Shown here: one piece after another, positions 35,822 through 44,550 of the stretch | Layout of the letters: each line of letters begins with the position of its first letter | How positions within the stretch are numbered: position 1 is the first letter of the stretch | DNA from: CALBZG01 sp964486295 | GTDB lineage: Bacteria; Bacillota; Clostridia; Peptostreptococcales; Anaerovoracaceae | Reading direction: 5' to 3' | DNA: 64,000 nt | NCBI GenBank assembly: GCA_964486295.1 | Contig: CAZAMF010000003.1 | Location: forward strand, 62,001 to 126,000 | Made by a program: the position numbers and the translations under genes | Notes under the pieces: generated by a model | What the model was told of the DNA's origin: nothing | The model's database searches: none | The model's input: the letters and a program-made list of their open reading frames with translations, nothing else

Positions 35822-36592
35822 ATGAAGAATATTCTTTTGAAAATCGAATATGACGGAACAGATTTCCATGGCTGGCAGAAACAGCCCGGCAGGAGGACCG
35901 TACAGGGTGAACTCGAAAAAGTGCTGGGTATGGTGTGTAATACTGAGATTTCTCTGAACGGAACCAGCCGTACGGATGCAGGCGTCCATGCGCTGGGCCA
36001 GCAGGCCTCCTTCAAGGCCTATTTCGGCATTCCGGTTGACAGGATCATGCTCGCCGCCAATAATCTGCTGGTGGGCGGCAGGAATTCTCTGACTGTCGGC
36101 GATGTGCGGATCAAAGAGGTCACGGAAATGCCGCCCGACTTCCACGCCCGCTATGATGCGAAGGGGAAAACCTACCGGTATAAAATCCTGAATCAGGAAG
36201 AACTCAGCATTTTCAGCCGAAACTACTGTTATCAGGTACGGCAGCCGCTCAATGACGACGCCATGAGAAAAGCAGCGGCCCATATGGTCGGAACACACGA
36301 CTTCCGTTGTTTTCAGGCAGCGGGCAGCGAGGAGCGGGCGACCACCATCAGGACCATCAAAAGGATCGATATCGCAAGAGATGGGGATCTGCTTCAGATC
36401 GAGGTGACCGGAGACGGATTCCTTTATAATATGGTGCGGATCATTACGGGCACGCTGGTGGAAGCGGGTCTGGGGAAGAGAGACCCGGAAAAGATCCCCT
36501 ATGTTTTGGATAGCCTTGATAGGGGACGTGCGGGGCATACTGCGCCGCCTCAGGGGCTATACCTTGCTAGAGTCTATTATGATGTGATATAA
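35822..36592 (+). CDS. truA: tRNA pseudouridine(38-40) synthase TruA
   Basis: 256 residues. Catalytic Asp52 lies in NGTSRTDAGVHALGQ; the opening LLKIEYDGTDFHGWQKQPG and MRKAAAHMVGTHDFRCF and VTGDGFLYNMVRIITGTL are standard. The frame is open back to 35771 but the start at 35822 has AGAGGAAAC upstream and is where the fold begins. It modifies U38-U40 in the anticodon arm. Confidence 0.94.
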   Translation: MKNILLKIEYDGTDFHGWQKQPGRRTVQGELEKVLGMVCNTEISLNGTSRTDAGVHALGQQASFKAYFGIPVDRIMLAANNLLVGGRNSLTVGDVRIKEVTEMPPDFHARYDAKGKTYRYKILNQEELSIFSRNYCYQVRQPLNDDAMRKAAAHMVGTHDFRCFQAAGSEERATTIRTIKRIDIARDGDLLQIEVTGDGFLYNMVRIITGTLVEAGLGKRDPEKIPYVLDSLDRGRAGHTAPPQGLYLARVYYDVI

Positions 36593-36593
36593 T
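36564..36593 (+). promoter_or_regulatory. Promoter of the dCMP deaminase gene
   Basis: TTGCTA, 18 bp, TGATATAAT (extended -10). It lies inside the end of truA, about 60 bp before the ATG at 36654. Confidence 0.5.
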
Positions 36594-36653
36594 ACTTCGG
36601 TTAAGAAATGTACGGTGTTATTCAATAGAATATTAAGTGGAGGCGTAAATACA

Positions 36654-37103
36654 ATGACAAGACCTGATTGGGATTCATATTTCATGAAAATGGCCGAACT
36701 GGTTTCCACCAGATCCACCTGCCTGAGAAGACAGGTAGGCGCTGTAATCGTCCAGGACAAGCATATTGTAGCGACAGGTTATAACGGAGCACCGAGAGGG
36801 ATCATGCACTGCGATGAGCGGGGTGAATGCCTGCGGCAGAAACTCGGCGTCCCTTCCGGGGAACGACATGAACTTTGCATGGCGCTGCATGCTGAACAGA
36901 ACGCCATCATTCAGGCGGCGACTTCCGGCCAGACCATTGAAGGGGCTACCATCTATATCACACATCAGCCGTGCATTATATGCGCAAAGATGATCATAAA
37001 CGCAGGCATCAGGAGAATCGTGGTCAAGGAAGGGTATCCGGACCAGCTTTCCGTAGATATGCTGGCGGAAGCAGGACTTAAAATAGTATTGTTGGGAGAT
37101 TAG
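36654..37103 (+). CDS. dCMP/cytidine deaminase family protein (ComEB-like)
   Basis: Zinc deaminase of 149 residues. HAEQNAIIQA gives the His-Ala-Glu zinc and proton-shuttle motif, and PCIICAKM the Cys pair. CLRRQVGAVIVQDKHIVATGYNGAPRG and MHCDERGECLRQKLG with further metal ligands are typical of dCMP deaminase. It makes dUMP for dTMP synthesis. GGAGG lies before ATG 36654; upstream in-frame ATG 36615 lacks a site. Followed closely by the cell envelope genes. Confidence 0.9.
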   Translation: MTRPDWDSYFMKMAELVSTRSTCLRRQVGAVIVQDKHIVATGYNGAPRGIMHCDERGECLRQKLGVPSGERHELCMALHAEQNAIIQAATSGQTIEGATIYITHQPCIICAKMIINAGIRRIVVKEGYPDQLSVDMLAEAGLKIVLLGD

Positions 37104-37111
37104 AAATAAAA

Positions 37112-38242
37112 ATGGATTATCCGGGACCTTTTACATTTTGGGCTGTCTTTCTGGCAGCAGGGGCTGTTGCGCTGGCAATGTCTCCGGTTGCTATAAAAAT
37201 CGCTTATAAAATAGGAGCGCTGGACATACCCAAGGACGGACGAAGGATGCACAGTAAACCCATGCCAAGGTTTGGCGGTCTTGCTATCTTTGCAGGTGCC
37301 ACAGCAGCCCTGGCTGTTTTCTTGTCCGGAGATCCCCGTATACAGGGGATCATAATCGGCGGCGCCATGATCTATGTGCTGGGCGTTGTTGATGATCTCA
37401 GAGGAATGCCGGCAAGGGTCAAGCTGCTGGGTCAAATCTTATGCGCGGCGGTGGTTTGCGCGTTTAATGTGCGCATCATGTTTATGACCAATCACTTCGG
37501 CGGGCTTTTCGGGCAGGAACATGTTTTTTTTGAAGGAGCATTATCATGGATCTTTACGATTATCTGGATCGTCGGGATCACCAATACGATCAATCTGATC
37601 GACGGCCTGGACGGTCTGGCAGCGGGGGTATCGGCCATCGCGTCGCTGTGCATCGCCTATACTGAATATATACACGGATACTATCTGGGCACCCTGGGCA
37701 TGCTGGCTATTGCTGGAGCGGCGCTTGGCTTTCTGCCGTTCAATTTCCATCCGGCCAAAATATTCATGGGGGACGGGGGTTCGATGTTCCTCGGGTTTAT
37801 GCTGGCTTCCATGGCAGTGGTGCAGCCGGCTAAAGGGGCAACCATCGTAGCGGTCATGATACCGGTCCTGGTTCTGGGACTGCCTATTTTCGATACTGCT
37901 TTTGCCATACTCAGGCGCCTGATCAATCACAAGCCGATCATGGAGGCTGACAAAGGACATTTACATCACCGGATCATGGCCATCGGAATGGGACAAAGCC
38001 GTTCTGTGATGATGCTATACGGCATTTCAGCCATTATGGGCGTTGCGGCGGTACTGTTCAGCCGGGACCTCTTTGTGGAAACGGCCGGATTGACGGCTGT
38101 GGCTGCCATGCTGGTTTATATATTCCTCACGGATGCATCCTTGCTGTTGCCTGACCTGAAGGGGATCAACGTCAGAAAGCTTGAAAAACAGAAGGAAAAA
38201 GAAAGCTCCGTAAAATCAGCCGGGGAGGAGAAGCTGCAATGA
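37112..38242 (+). CDS. Undecaprenyl-phosphate sugar-1-phosphate transferase (TagO/WecA-like)
   Basis: Integral membrane enzyme of 376 residues, about ten or eleven segments, of the MraY/WecA/TagO family. Motifs seen are DGRRMHSKPMPRFGG, YVLGVVDDLRGMP, NTINLIDGLDGLAAG, FLPFNFHPAKIFMGDGGSMFLG and the late HLHHRIMAIG. It transfers GlcNAc-1-P (or a related sugar phosphate) from UDP to undecaprenyl phosphate, starting a teichoic acid or surface polysaccharide. It overlaps the epimerase gene by four bases (ATGA). Confidence 0.92.
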   Translation: MDYPGPFTFWAVFLAAGAVALAMSPVAIKIAYKIGALDIPKDGRRMHSKPMPRFGGLAIFAGATAALAVFLSGDPRIQGIIIGGAMIYVLGVVDDLRGMPARVKLLGQILCAAVVCAFNVRIMFMTNHFGGLFGQEHVFFEGALSWIFTIIWIVGITNTINLIDGLDGLAAGVSAIASLCIAYTEYIHGYYLGTLGMLAIAGAALGFLPFNFHPAKIFMGDGGSMFLGFMLASMAVVQPAKGATIVAVMIPVLVLGLPIFDTAFAILRRLINHKPIMEADKGHLHHRIMAIGMGQSRSVMMLYGISAIMGVAAVLFSRDLFVETAGLTAVAAMLVYIFLTDASLLLPDLKGINVRKLEKQKEKESSVKSAGEEKLQ

Positions 38243-39342
38243 AGATATTAACAGTATTCGGAACGAGGCCCGAAGCCATCAAAATGGCGCCGTTGGTCAA
38301 ACTCTTGAATAATGAGCCCGGCATCGAATCCATACTGTGCGTGACCGCACAGCACAGGGAAATGCTGGATCAGGTCCTGGAGCTTTTTGAGCTGGTTCCG
38401 GATTATGACCTGAATATAATGAAGCCGAATCAGACCATCAGTATGATCACCTGTAATGTCATTCTGGGTCTGGAGGAAGTACTTGAAAAAGAGAAACCGG
38501 ATATCGTTCTGGTTCATGGCGATACTACGACGACGTTTGCCACAGCACTGGCGGCTTTTTACAAAAAAATCAAAGTCGGACATGTGGAAGCCGGCTTGAG
38601 GACATACGATAAGTACTCACCGTATCCGGAAGAAATGAACAGGGTCATGGTGGGTCATCTGGCGGATTATCAATTTGCGCCGACCCCGAGAAACAGACAA
38701 AATCTCCTAAAGGAAAACATCTCCGATGAGAGCATTTTCGTGACGGGCAATACCGTCATCGACGCCTTGCTGGAGGTGGCCGGAAAACCTTATGAATTCA
38801 ACGATGAAACACTGAAGGCCCTCGATTTCGACAGGAAAAGGGTCATTTGCGTGACCTGCCATCGCAGGGAGAATCTGGGCGAGAATATGGAGCAGATTTT
38901 CGGCGCGATCCGTAGGATTGCAGACGAGTATGAGGATGTCGAGGTTGTATACCCGGTGCATCTGAATCCAAAAGTTCAGACTATTGCCAAATCTGTATTG
39001 AAAAATACACCGAATGTCCACCTGATCCAACCGTTGACCTATCAGCCTTTTGTCAATCTGATGGCAAAATCGTATCTGATCATCACGGATTCGGGGGGTA
39101 TGCAGGAAGAAGCGCCTTCTCTGGGGAAACCGGTGCTGGTAGTACGAAAGGAAACCGAAAGACCGGAGGCGGTGGAAGCCGGAACCGTTAAACTGGCCGG
39201 CGTTTCGGAAGATGCGATCTACCGCATGACTAAGGATTTGCTTGAAAACAGAAGCCTGTATGATTCCATGGCCAAGGCAGTCAATCCTTATGGAGACGGC
39301 ACGGCATGCCGCCGGATCTTGGATATTTTGAAGTCAGTTTAG
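38239..39342 (+). CDS. wecB: UDP-N-acetylglucosamine 2-epimerase
   Basis: Non-hydrolysing epimerase of 367 residues making UDP-ManNAc. Seen are FGTRPEAIKMAPLVK, VTAQHREMLDQVLELF, VHGDTTTTFA, HVEAGLRTYDKYSPYPEEMNR, CHRRENLGENM, VHLNPKVQ and TDSGGMQEEAPSLGKPVLVVR. With TagO/WecA upstream it supplies ManNAc for the linkage unit of a wall polymer; glycosyltransferases for it are not in the window. Confidence 0.95.
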   Translation: MKILTVFGTRPEAIKMAPLVKLLNNEPGIESILCVTAQHREMLDQVLELFELVPDYDLNIMKPNQTISMITCNVILGLEEVLEKEKPDIVLVHGDTTTTFATALAAFYKKIKVGHVEAGLRTYDKYSPYPEEMNRVMVGHLADYQFAPTPRNRQNLLKENISDESIFVTGNTVIDALLEVAGKPYEFNDETLKALDFDRKRVICVTCHRRENLGENMEQIFGAIRRIADEYEDVEVVYPVHLNPKVQTIAKSVLKNTPNVHLIQPLTYQPFVNLMAKSYLIITDSGGMQEEAPSLGKPVLVVRKETERPEAVEAGTVKLAGVSEDAIYRMTKDLLENRSLYDSMAKAVNPYGDGTACRRILDILKSV

Positions 39343-39451
39343 CAGTCAAATTTTGGCATAGCAAGAATGACGAAAAACTTTTTTATAAAAAGCAAGATAG
39401 TACAGAAAATTTACATTGAATTCTGAAAACATTAGATATTTTGGACTTTTC

Positions 39452-39487
39452 AACCCTGCATGCTTTACACGAAGGCTGCAGGGTTTT
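39452..39487 (+). terminator. Terminator between wecB and the atp operon
   Basis: AACCCTGCA (39452-39460) pairs with TGCAGGGTT (39477-39485), followed by TTTTAAAAT. The T-run is short. Confidence 0.65.
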
Positions 39488-39556
39488 AAAATAGTCGTTA
39501 AGTGTTTTATGGTGGAGGAGTAGCGTTCGGATGAACGCTGCGGGAAGGAACAGGCT

Positions 39557-39859
39557 TTGGAATACGTATGGGCAGCTCTGGCCGGCATCGTTTACGGAGG
39601 GATTGTAGGGGTATGCAAATACCATTTTATATGGAAAAGCCTGCTGCATCCGAAGGATCCGGACAAACTGACCAACCGGCAGACCTATGGCAGGATCTTT
39701 GCCAGTTATCTCGTCAACGTGGTGACATTGCTGGTGGTCTACTTTGTAAGGAACATCATCCCGTTTGACTTCGTGGTCTTCGCCATCGCCACCGCTTTGG
39801 CTCTCAGTCTTGCAGGCAGGGGAACGTCTTTCAGGAAGTCATCCGGTTCGGCGGGTTAG
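39557..39859 (+). CDS. Small membrane protein leading the ATP synthase operon
   Basis: Protein of 100 residues, probably three hydrophobic segments (residues 4-22, 50-65, 68-85), started by TTG behind GGGAAGGAACAG. It sits in the place of atpI/atpZ (F0 subunit I) before atpB, though shorter than usual AtpI and not clearly alike in sequence. It may help assemble the c ring or import Mg2+. That is inference from position only. Confidence 0.55.
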   Translation: MEYVWAALAGIVYGGIVGVCKYHFIWKSLLHPKDPDKLTNRQTYGRIFASYLVNVVTLLVVYFVRNIIPFDFVVFAIATALALSLAGRGTSFRKSSGSAG

Positions 39860-39957
39860 CGCGGGAAGAAAAAAGATTCAAGCCGATTTCAACCAATTAA
39901 TTCAATAAATGATTAATTAATAAGACCATTATTATTTAGCAGAGGGAGATATTAGAA

Positions 39958-40641
39958 ATGATGGAAGCGTTAAATGCAATGGGAATATCCAGCCAGATGA
40001 TTACAAGCACCGTGCTCACGATTATCATAAGTATAGTGGTGATCGCGGCAGGTAAACACATGCAGATGATACCGACAGGGCTGCAGAATTTTACGGAAGT
40101 CTGCGTAGAAAATCTGCACAACTTCTTTGTCGGCGTAATGGGGGAGCATGCGGCGAAAAAGTTCTTCCCTTTGATTGCGTCCCTGTTCATCTACATACTG
40201 ATTTCCAACTATATAGGTTTGCTGCCGTTTGCCGGAAAAATCCCCGGATTTGCCGCTCCGACGAGCTCGATCAATTTCCCGATCGGGATGGCGCTGGTGG
40301 TTTTCGTCGCCATAGAATATGGCGGCATCTGGGGCAACCACGGACTCAAGTATTACAAACACCTTTTTAAACCGTTTGCATTCCTGTTCCCGATCATGTT
40401 CCTCGAAGTGTTCATTCACCCGGTTTCGTTGTCCCTCCGACTTTATGGAAACATCCACGGTGAAGAAACCCTTACAGAGAAGTTTTTTGAACTGATGCCT
40501 TTGGGACTTCCGATCCTCATGCTGGGATTGAGCGTCTTGTTCTGTCTGATCCAGGCCCTGGTATTCTCGCTGCTTTCCGCGATCTATATCAGTGAAGCAA
40601 CTGAGCCGGTCGACGGGGAACCGCTGGAGCATCACGCATAA
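39958..40641 (+). CDS. atpB: ATP synthase F0 subunit a
   Basis: Membrane stator subunit of 227 residues. The essential channel Arg is in HPVSLSLRLYGNIHGEE; the last helix shows IQALVFSLLSAIYISEATEP. LPFAGKIPGFAAPTSSINFPIGMALVVFVAIEYGG is typical of Firmicute a subunits. GAGGGAG precedes the start. It is followed by a 171-bp gap before atpE. Confidence 0.94.
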   Translation: MMEALNAMGISSQMITSTVLTIIISIVVIAAGKHMQMIPTGLQNFTEVCVENLHNFFVGVMGEHAAKKFFPLIASLFIYILISNYIGLLPFAGKIPGFAAPTSSINFPIGMALVVFVAIEYGGIWGNHGLKYYKHLFKPFAFLFPIMFLEVFIHPVSLSLRLYGNIHGEETLTEKFFELMPLGLPILMLGLSVLFCLIQALVFSLLSAIYISEATEPVDGEPLEHHA

Positions 40642-40812
40642 AAATTTCAAAAAAGGTATTTATTCCCGCCGCGGGACATGTTCCCAAAGGGGGATATATA
40701 TAAAGCCCGGGGGATTGAAAAAACTACGGAATTATGTATGGTAATCAAATAACCCCGGAACAAAAAAGAAAGCTGTAATACATCAGCAGAAACGAAAGGA
40801 GATTATTAACAA
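40642..40812 (+). other. Intercistronic region atpB-atpE
   Basis: 171 bp without a gene. It holds small G/C clusters (CCCGCCGCGGG, GGGACATGTTCCC) that can fold, an A-rich stretch and an ideal GAAAGGAG ribosome site. It could help stabilise or over-translate the c-subunit message, which is needed in 10-15 copies. No promoter was recognised. Confidence 0.4.
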
Positions 40813-41037
40813 ATGACGACTTTAACAGGATTAGCAGCAGCACTGGCTATAGGCCTTTCAGCAATCGGCCCTGGCATCGGACAGGGAATAGCAGCTTCAA
40901 AAGCTTTGGAAGGTATGGCACGTCAGCCGGAGATGGCCAACTTGCTTCGTACAAACATGATCGTTGCGCTCGCCATCATGGAATCACTCACAATTTATGG
41001 CCTGCTTATCGCTTTAATTCTAGTAGGAAAGATGTAG
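40813..41037 (+). CDS. atpE: ATP synthase F0 subunit c, Na+-type signature
   Basis: Hairpin of two transmembrane helices, 74 residues. It carries the sodium-binding set known from Ilyobacter: Pro20 and Gln24 in GPGIGQG of helix 1, and Glu57-Ser58 plus Tyr62 in MESLTIYG of helix 2, with the same 33-residue Gln-Glu spacing. Polar loop ARQPE is normal. The synthase therefore probably couples Na+ rather than H+. One copy only; no V-type fused c subunit is seen. Confidence 0.93.
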   Translation: MTTLTGLAAALAIGLSAIGPGIGQGIAASKALEGMARQPEMANLLRTNMIVALAIMESLTIYGLLIALILVGKM

Positions 41038-41088
41038 CAACAATGATTTTGTTTGGGGAAATCCCTCAAAGACAAGGAGGGTTTATTT

Positions 41089-41595
41089 ATGGTTGAAGCA
41101 CTGGGCATTGATTTAAAAGAAATATTATTTGCTATTGTAAACTTCTTGGTCCTTGTAGCTGTGCTGGCGAAGTTCCTTTATCGCCCTTTCCTCGACATGC
41201 TGGAAAACAGAAAGCAGGCAATCAAAGGAGCATTTGACAGTGCAGAGGCAACCAACCGCAGAGCGGACGAGAAGCTGACGGCATACAATAAGCGTATTGC
41301 TGATGTTGAAAGCGAAGGCCGTGAAATTATCAAAAGCGCCAAGATCAAAGCAGAAAAACAGGCAAAGGATATTTTGGACGAAGCCAGCGAAAAAGCGGGC
41401 AATTTGATCGTTCAGGCAGAGCGTGAAATCGAACGCGAGCAGGCCAAGGCCATCGCTGAATTAAAGACTCAGGTCGCAGCGCTTTCGATTATGGTTGCGG
41501 AGAAGGTTTTAGAAAAGCAAATTGCCATAGAAGGACAGGATGAATTTATCAATAATATTATTGAACAGGCAGGTAAGTCGGCATGGCAGAATTAA
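41089..41595 (+). CDS. atpF: ATP synthase F0 subunit b
   Basis: Peripheral stalk of 168 residues: one N-terminal hydrophobic helix (ILFAIVNFLVLVAVLAKFLY) and a long charged coiled-coil. The start at 41089 has AAGGAGGG upstream; the frame open to 41053 has none. The stop overlaps atpH by 13 bases. Confidence 0.92.
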   Translation: MVEALGIDLKEILFAIVNFLVLVAVLAKFLYRPFLDMLENRKQAIKGAFDSAEATNRRADEKLTAYNKRIADVESEGREIIKSAKIKAEKQAKDILDEASEKAGNLIVQAEREIEREQAKAIAELKTQVAALSIMVAEKVLEKQIAIEGQDEFINNIIEQAGKSAWQN

Positions 41596-42116
41596 CGGTA
41601 GATATCATATATGGCAAAGCCTTATTCATGGCGGCCAAAGAAGTTGACAAAGTACAGCTTGTCAGAGATGAGGCGAAAGAGGTTCTTTCCATCATGAAGG
41701 GCGAACCGGATTTTATGGCGTTCGTCAATACACCGGTCATTCCGGCTCAGGACAAGAAAAATGTACTTGAGAAGGTCTTTGGCGGCAAAGTCTGCGACGA
41801 ACTTCTTAACCTGCTGTATGTGTTAGTTGATAAGGGCAGAACAAGGCATATAGCAAAGATATTTGCTGTTTACGAGAAACTGATCGATGAATCCGAAGGA
41901 TTTGCTATCGGGAAAATCATATCAGTTAACCCGCTTAAGGAAGAACAGCTTAAGAAGTTCGAGGCAGAAACGGCGAAATTATTAAGAAAGAATGTCAGAC
42001 TCAAAAACGAAACGGATCCCGGTCTAATCGGCGGGGTAAGGATTTTTATTGACGGAAAGCTTATTGATGCGTCGCTGAGAAGTCGCCTTGACAACTTAGG
42101 TAATACTATATTTTAG
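41583..42116 (+). CDS. atpH: ATP synthase F1 subunit delta
   Basis: 177 residues. It has the N-terminal helical bundle and the conserved C-terminal LLRKNVRLKNETDPGLIGGVRIFIDGKLIDASLRSRLDNL of OSCP/delta. It bridges the b stalk and the alpha/beta crown. It starts inside atpF. Confidence 0.92.
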   Translation: MAELTVDIIYGKALFMAAKEVDKVQLVRDEAKEVLSIMKGEPDFMAFVNTPVIPAQDKKNVLEKVFGGKVCDELLNLLYVLVDKGRTRHIAKIFAVYEKLIDESEGFAIGKIISVNPLKEEQLKKFEAETAKLLRKNVRLKNETDPGLIGGVRIFIDGKLIDASLRSRLDNLGNTIF

Positions 42117-42131
42117 AAGGGAGGCAACGTT

Positions 42132-43646
42132 ATGAATTTACGACCTGAGGAAATCAGCGCCGTGATAAAGGAACAAATCAAGGGATATAAAAATCAACTT
42201 GAAGTTTCAAACTTCGGTACAGTAATACAGGTTGGTGACGGCATTGCCAGAGTATATGGTTTGGAGAACTGCATGTCCGGTGAGCTCCTCGAATTCCCGG
42301 GAGAAGTATTTGGCATGGCTCTGAACCTGGAAGAAGACAATGTAGGTGTCGTAATCATGGGTTCCGATAAGGAAATCGGAGAAGGCGACATCGTGAAGCC
42401 GACAGGCAGAGTTGTTGAAGTACCGGTCGGAGAAGAAATGATCGGCCGTGTAGTCAACGCACTCGGTCAGCCTATCGATGGAAAAGGACCAATTAAAACA
42501 ACGGAAAAAAGACCGGTCGAATCTCCGGCACCGGGCGTTCTGCAGAGAAAACACGTAAGTGAACCTTTACAGACAGGACTCAAGGCCATCGACTCTATGA
42601 TCCCGATCGGTAGAGGACAGCGTGAACTGATCATCGGAGACAGACAGACAGGCAAGACTGCAATTGCCATCGATACAATTATCAATCAGAAGGAAGAAAA
42701 CGTTATTTGTATATACGTTGCCATCGGACAGAAGAAGTCCACCGTTGCACAACTTGTGCAGACGTTGGAGTTAAAGGGCGCCATGGATTATACAATCGTT
42801 GTATCCGCCACGGCATCAGATGTAGCTCCGCTGCAATATATCGCACCTTATGCGGGATGCGCCATGGGCGAATACTTCATGTATAAAGGCCAGCACGTTC
42901 TCATCATTTATGACGACTTGTCCAAGCATGCGGTTGCATACAGAGCGATGTCACTGCTCTTAAGAAGACCTCCGGGCCGTGAGGCTTATCCGGGAGACGT
43001 TTTCTATCTGCATTCAAGACTTCTCGAAAGAGCTGCAAAACTTTCAGATGCTCTGGGCGGGGGATCCCTCACAGCGCTTCCGATCATTGAGACTCAGGCT
43101 GGAGACGTAGCGGCTTATATTCCTACAAACGTTATTTCCATTACGGACGGGCAGATCTTCCTGGAATCGGAACTGTTCTTCTCAGGACAGAGACCGGCGG
43201 TAAACGCAGGTATTTCCGTATCCCGTGTAGGAGGAGACGCGCAGATCAAGGCGATGAAGCAGGTTGCCGGTAAGATCAAGCTTGAGCTTGCCCAATACAG
43301 AGAACTGGCTTCCTTCTCGCAGTTTGGATCCGATGTGGATAAAGCCACCAGAGAAAGACTGGAACACGGCCGTATCCTGATGGAAATATTGAAGCAGGGA
43401 CAATACAGCCCGCTTTCGGTAGAGCATCAGATCATGATTATTTATGCAGCGATCAATCACTATCTTGCGGATATTCCTATCGAAGAACTCAAGGATTTCG
43501 AAAAAGAGTTCTACGAGTTTGTTGATACACAGCATGCCGATATTGCAAAAGATATCAAGGCTACGAAAAAGCTGGAGCCGGCAACGGAAGATAAATTGAA
43601 AAATGCTATTTTGGAGTTCAAAAAGATAAGAGAGAAATCTCTTTAG
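42132..43646 (+). CDS. atpA: ATP synthase F1 subunit alpha
   Basis: 504 residues, full length. Walker A GDRQTGKTAIA, ISVSRVGGDAQIKAMKQVAGKIKLELAQYREL and the catalytic Arg finger region PAVNAGISVSRVG are present. It is a non-catalytic nucleotide-binding subunit. GGGAGG lies upstream. Confidence 0.96.
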   Translation: MNLRPEEISAVIKEQIKGYKNQLEVSNFGTVIQVGDGIARVYGLENCMSGELLEFPGEVFGMALNLEEDNVGVVIMGSDKEIGEGDIVKPTGRVVEVPVGEEMIGRVVNALGQPIDGKGPIKTTEKRPVESPAPGVLQRKHVSEPLQTGLKAIDSMIPIGRGQRELIIGDRQTGKTAIAIDTIINQKEENVICIYVAIGQKKSTVAQLVQTLELKGAMDYTIVVSATASDVAPLQYIAPYAGCAMGEYFMYKGQHVLIIYDDLSKHAVAYRAMSLLLRRPPGREAYPGDVFYLHSRLLERAAKLSDALGGGSLTALPIIETQAGDVAAYIPTNVISITDGQIFLESELFFSGQRPAVNAGISVSRVGGDAQIKAMKQVAGKIKLELAQYRELASFSQFGSDVDKATRERLEHGRILMEILKQGQYSPLSVEHQIMIIYAAINHYLADIPIEELKDFEKEFYEFVDTQHADIAKDIKATKKLEPATEDKLKNAILEFKKIREKSL

Positions 43647-43667
43647 ATAAGGGAGGAGGCAGGATAA

Positions 43668-44537
43668 ATGGCCGGAGCAAGCAACTTGCGCGACATAAAG
43701 AGGCGTATCAAGTCTGTAACAAGCATCGAGCACATAACCAGCGCCATGAAACTTGTGTCAGCAGCAAAGCTGAGAAGAGCCAAAGCCACCTTTGAAAGAA
43801 CTACTGAGTACTTCCACTTTGTAACCGATTCTATCGCAGAGATTTTTAATAATACCGCGGAAGTTCCTGATAAATATCTGGAAGGAAGCAGGGAAATCAA
43901 AAAGACCTGCTACATCATCATCACGAGCTCGAAAGGTCTGTGCGGCAGCTTTAACTCAAATGTGATCAGAGCAGCCCAGCAGGAGATCCTGGAAAGCCCA
44001 AGCGACGCGGTGGTCGTGGCGATAGGAGGAAGGGGAAAAGAATTTTTCCTGAAGAGAGGATACCAGATCCTGAGCGATTATCTGGCGCCTCCGGAAACGA
44101 TCTCTTTCCTTGAGACAAGGGCGATCAGCAAACCTGTCATCGAAATGTACAACCGAGAGGAAATCGATGAGGTGGTGATGGTTTACACATCGTTTGTAAA
44201 CAATATGGAACAAAAGGTAAAAGTCGTTAAGCTTCTGCCTTTCGCCATCGAGCGGAGCCCTGATGTTATGAAGCAAGAAAAACAAGTGGAATACGAGCCA
44301 TCCGTAGAAGATGTTTTCAACTACCTGGTTCCTAAGTTTGTTGAAATAACCGTTTATGGAGCGATTGTAGAATCTGCGACTTGCGAGCATGCGGCGAGAA
44401 GAATGGCAATGGAAAACGCAACCGAGAATGCGCGTGATATGCTGAAAGATCTTTCCTTGTTCTACAACAGAGCAAGACAGGACGCCATCACTAAGGAAAT
44501 CATTGAGGTGGTTTCTGGCTCGGAAGCACAGAAATAG
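43668..44537 (+). CDS. atpG: ATP synthase F1 subunit gamma
   Basis: 289 residues. Rotor shaft: N-terminal helix NLRDIKRRIKSVTSIEHITSAMKLVSAAKLRRA and C-terminal helix EHAARRMAMENATENARDMLKDLSLFYNRARQDAITKEIIEVVSGSEA form the coiled coil; TSSKGLCGSFN is conserved. GGGAGGAGG precedes the start. Confidence 0.95.
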   Translation: MAGASNLRDIKRRIKSVTSIEHITSAMKLVSAAKLRRAKATFERTTEYFHFVTDSIAEIFNNTAEVPDKYLEGSREIKKTCYIIITSSKGLCGSFNSNVIRAAQQEILESPSDAVVVAIGGRGKEFFLKRGYQILSDYLAPPETISFLETRAISKPVIEMYNREEIDEVVMVYTSFVNNMEQKVKVVKLLPFAIERSPDVMKQEKQVEYEPSVEDVFNYLVPKFVEITVYGAIVESATCEHAARRMAMENATENARDMLKDLSLFYNRARQDAITKEIIEVVSGSEAQK

Positions 44538-44550
44538 GAGGTGACAGAGT

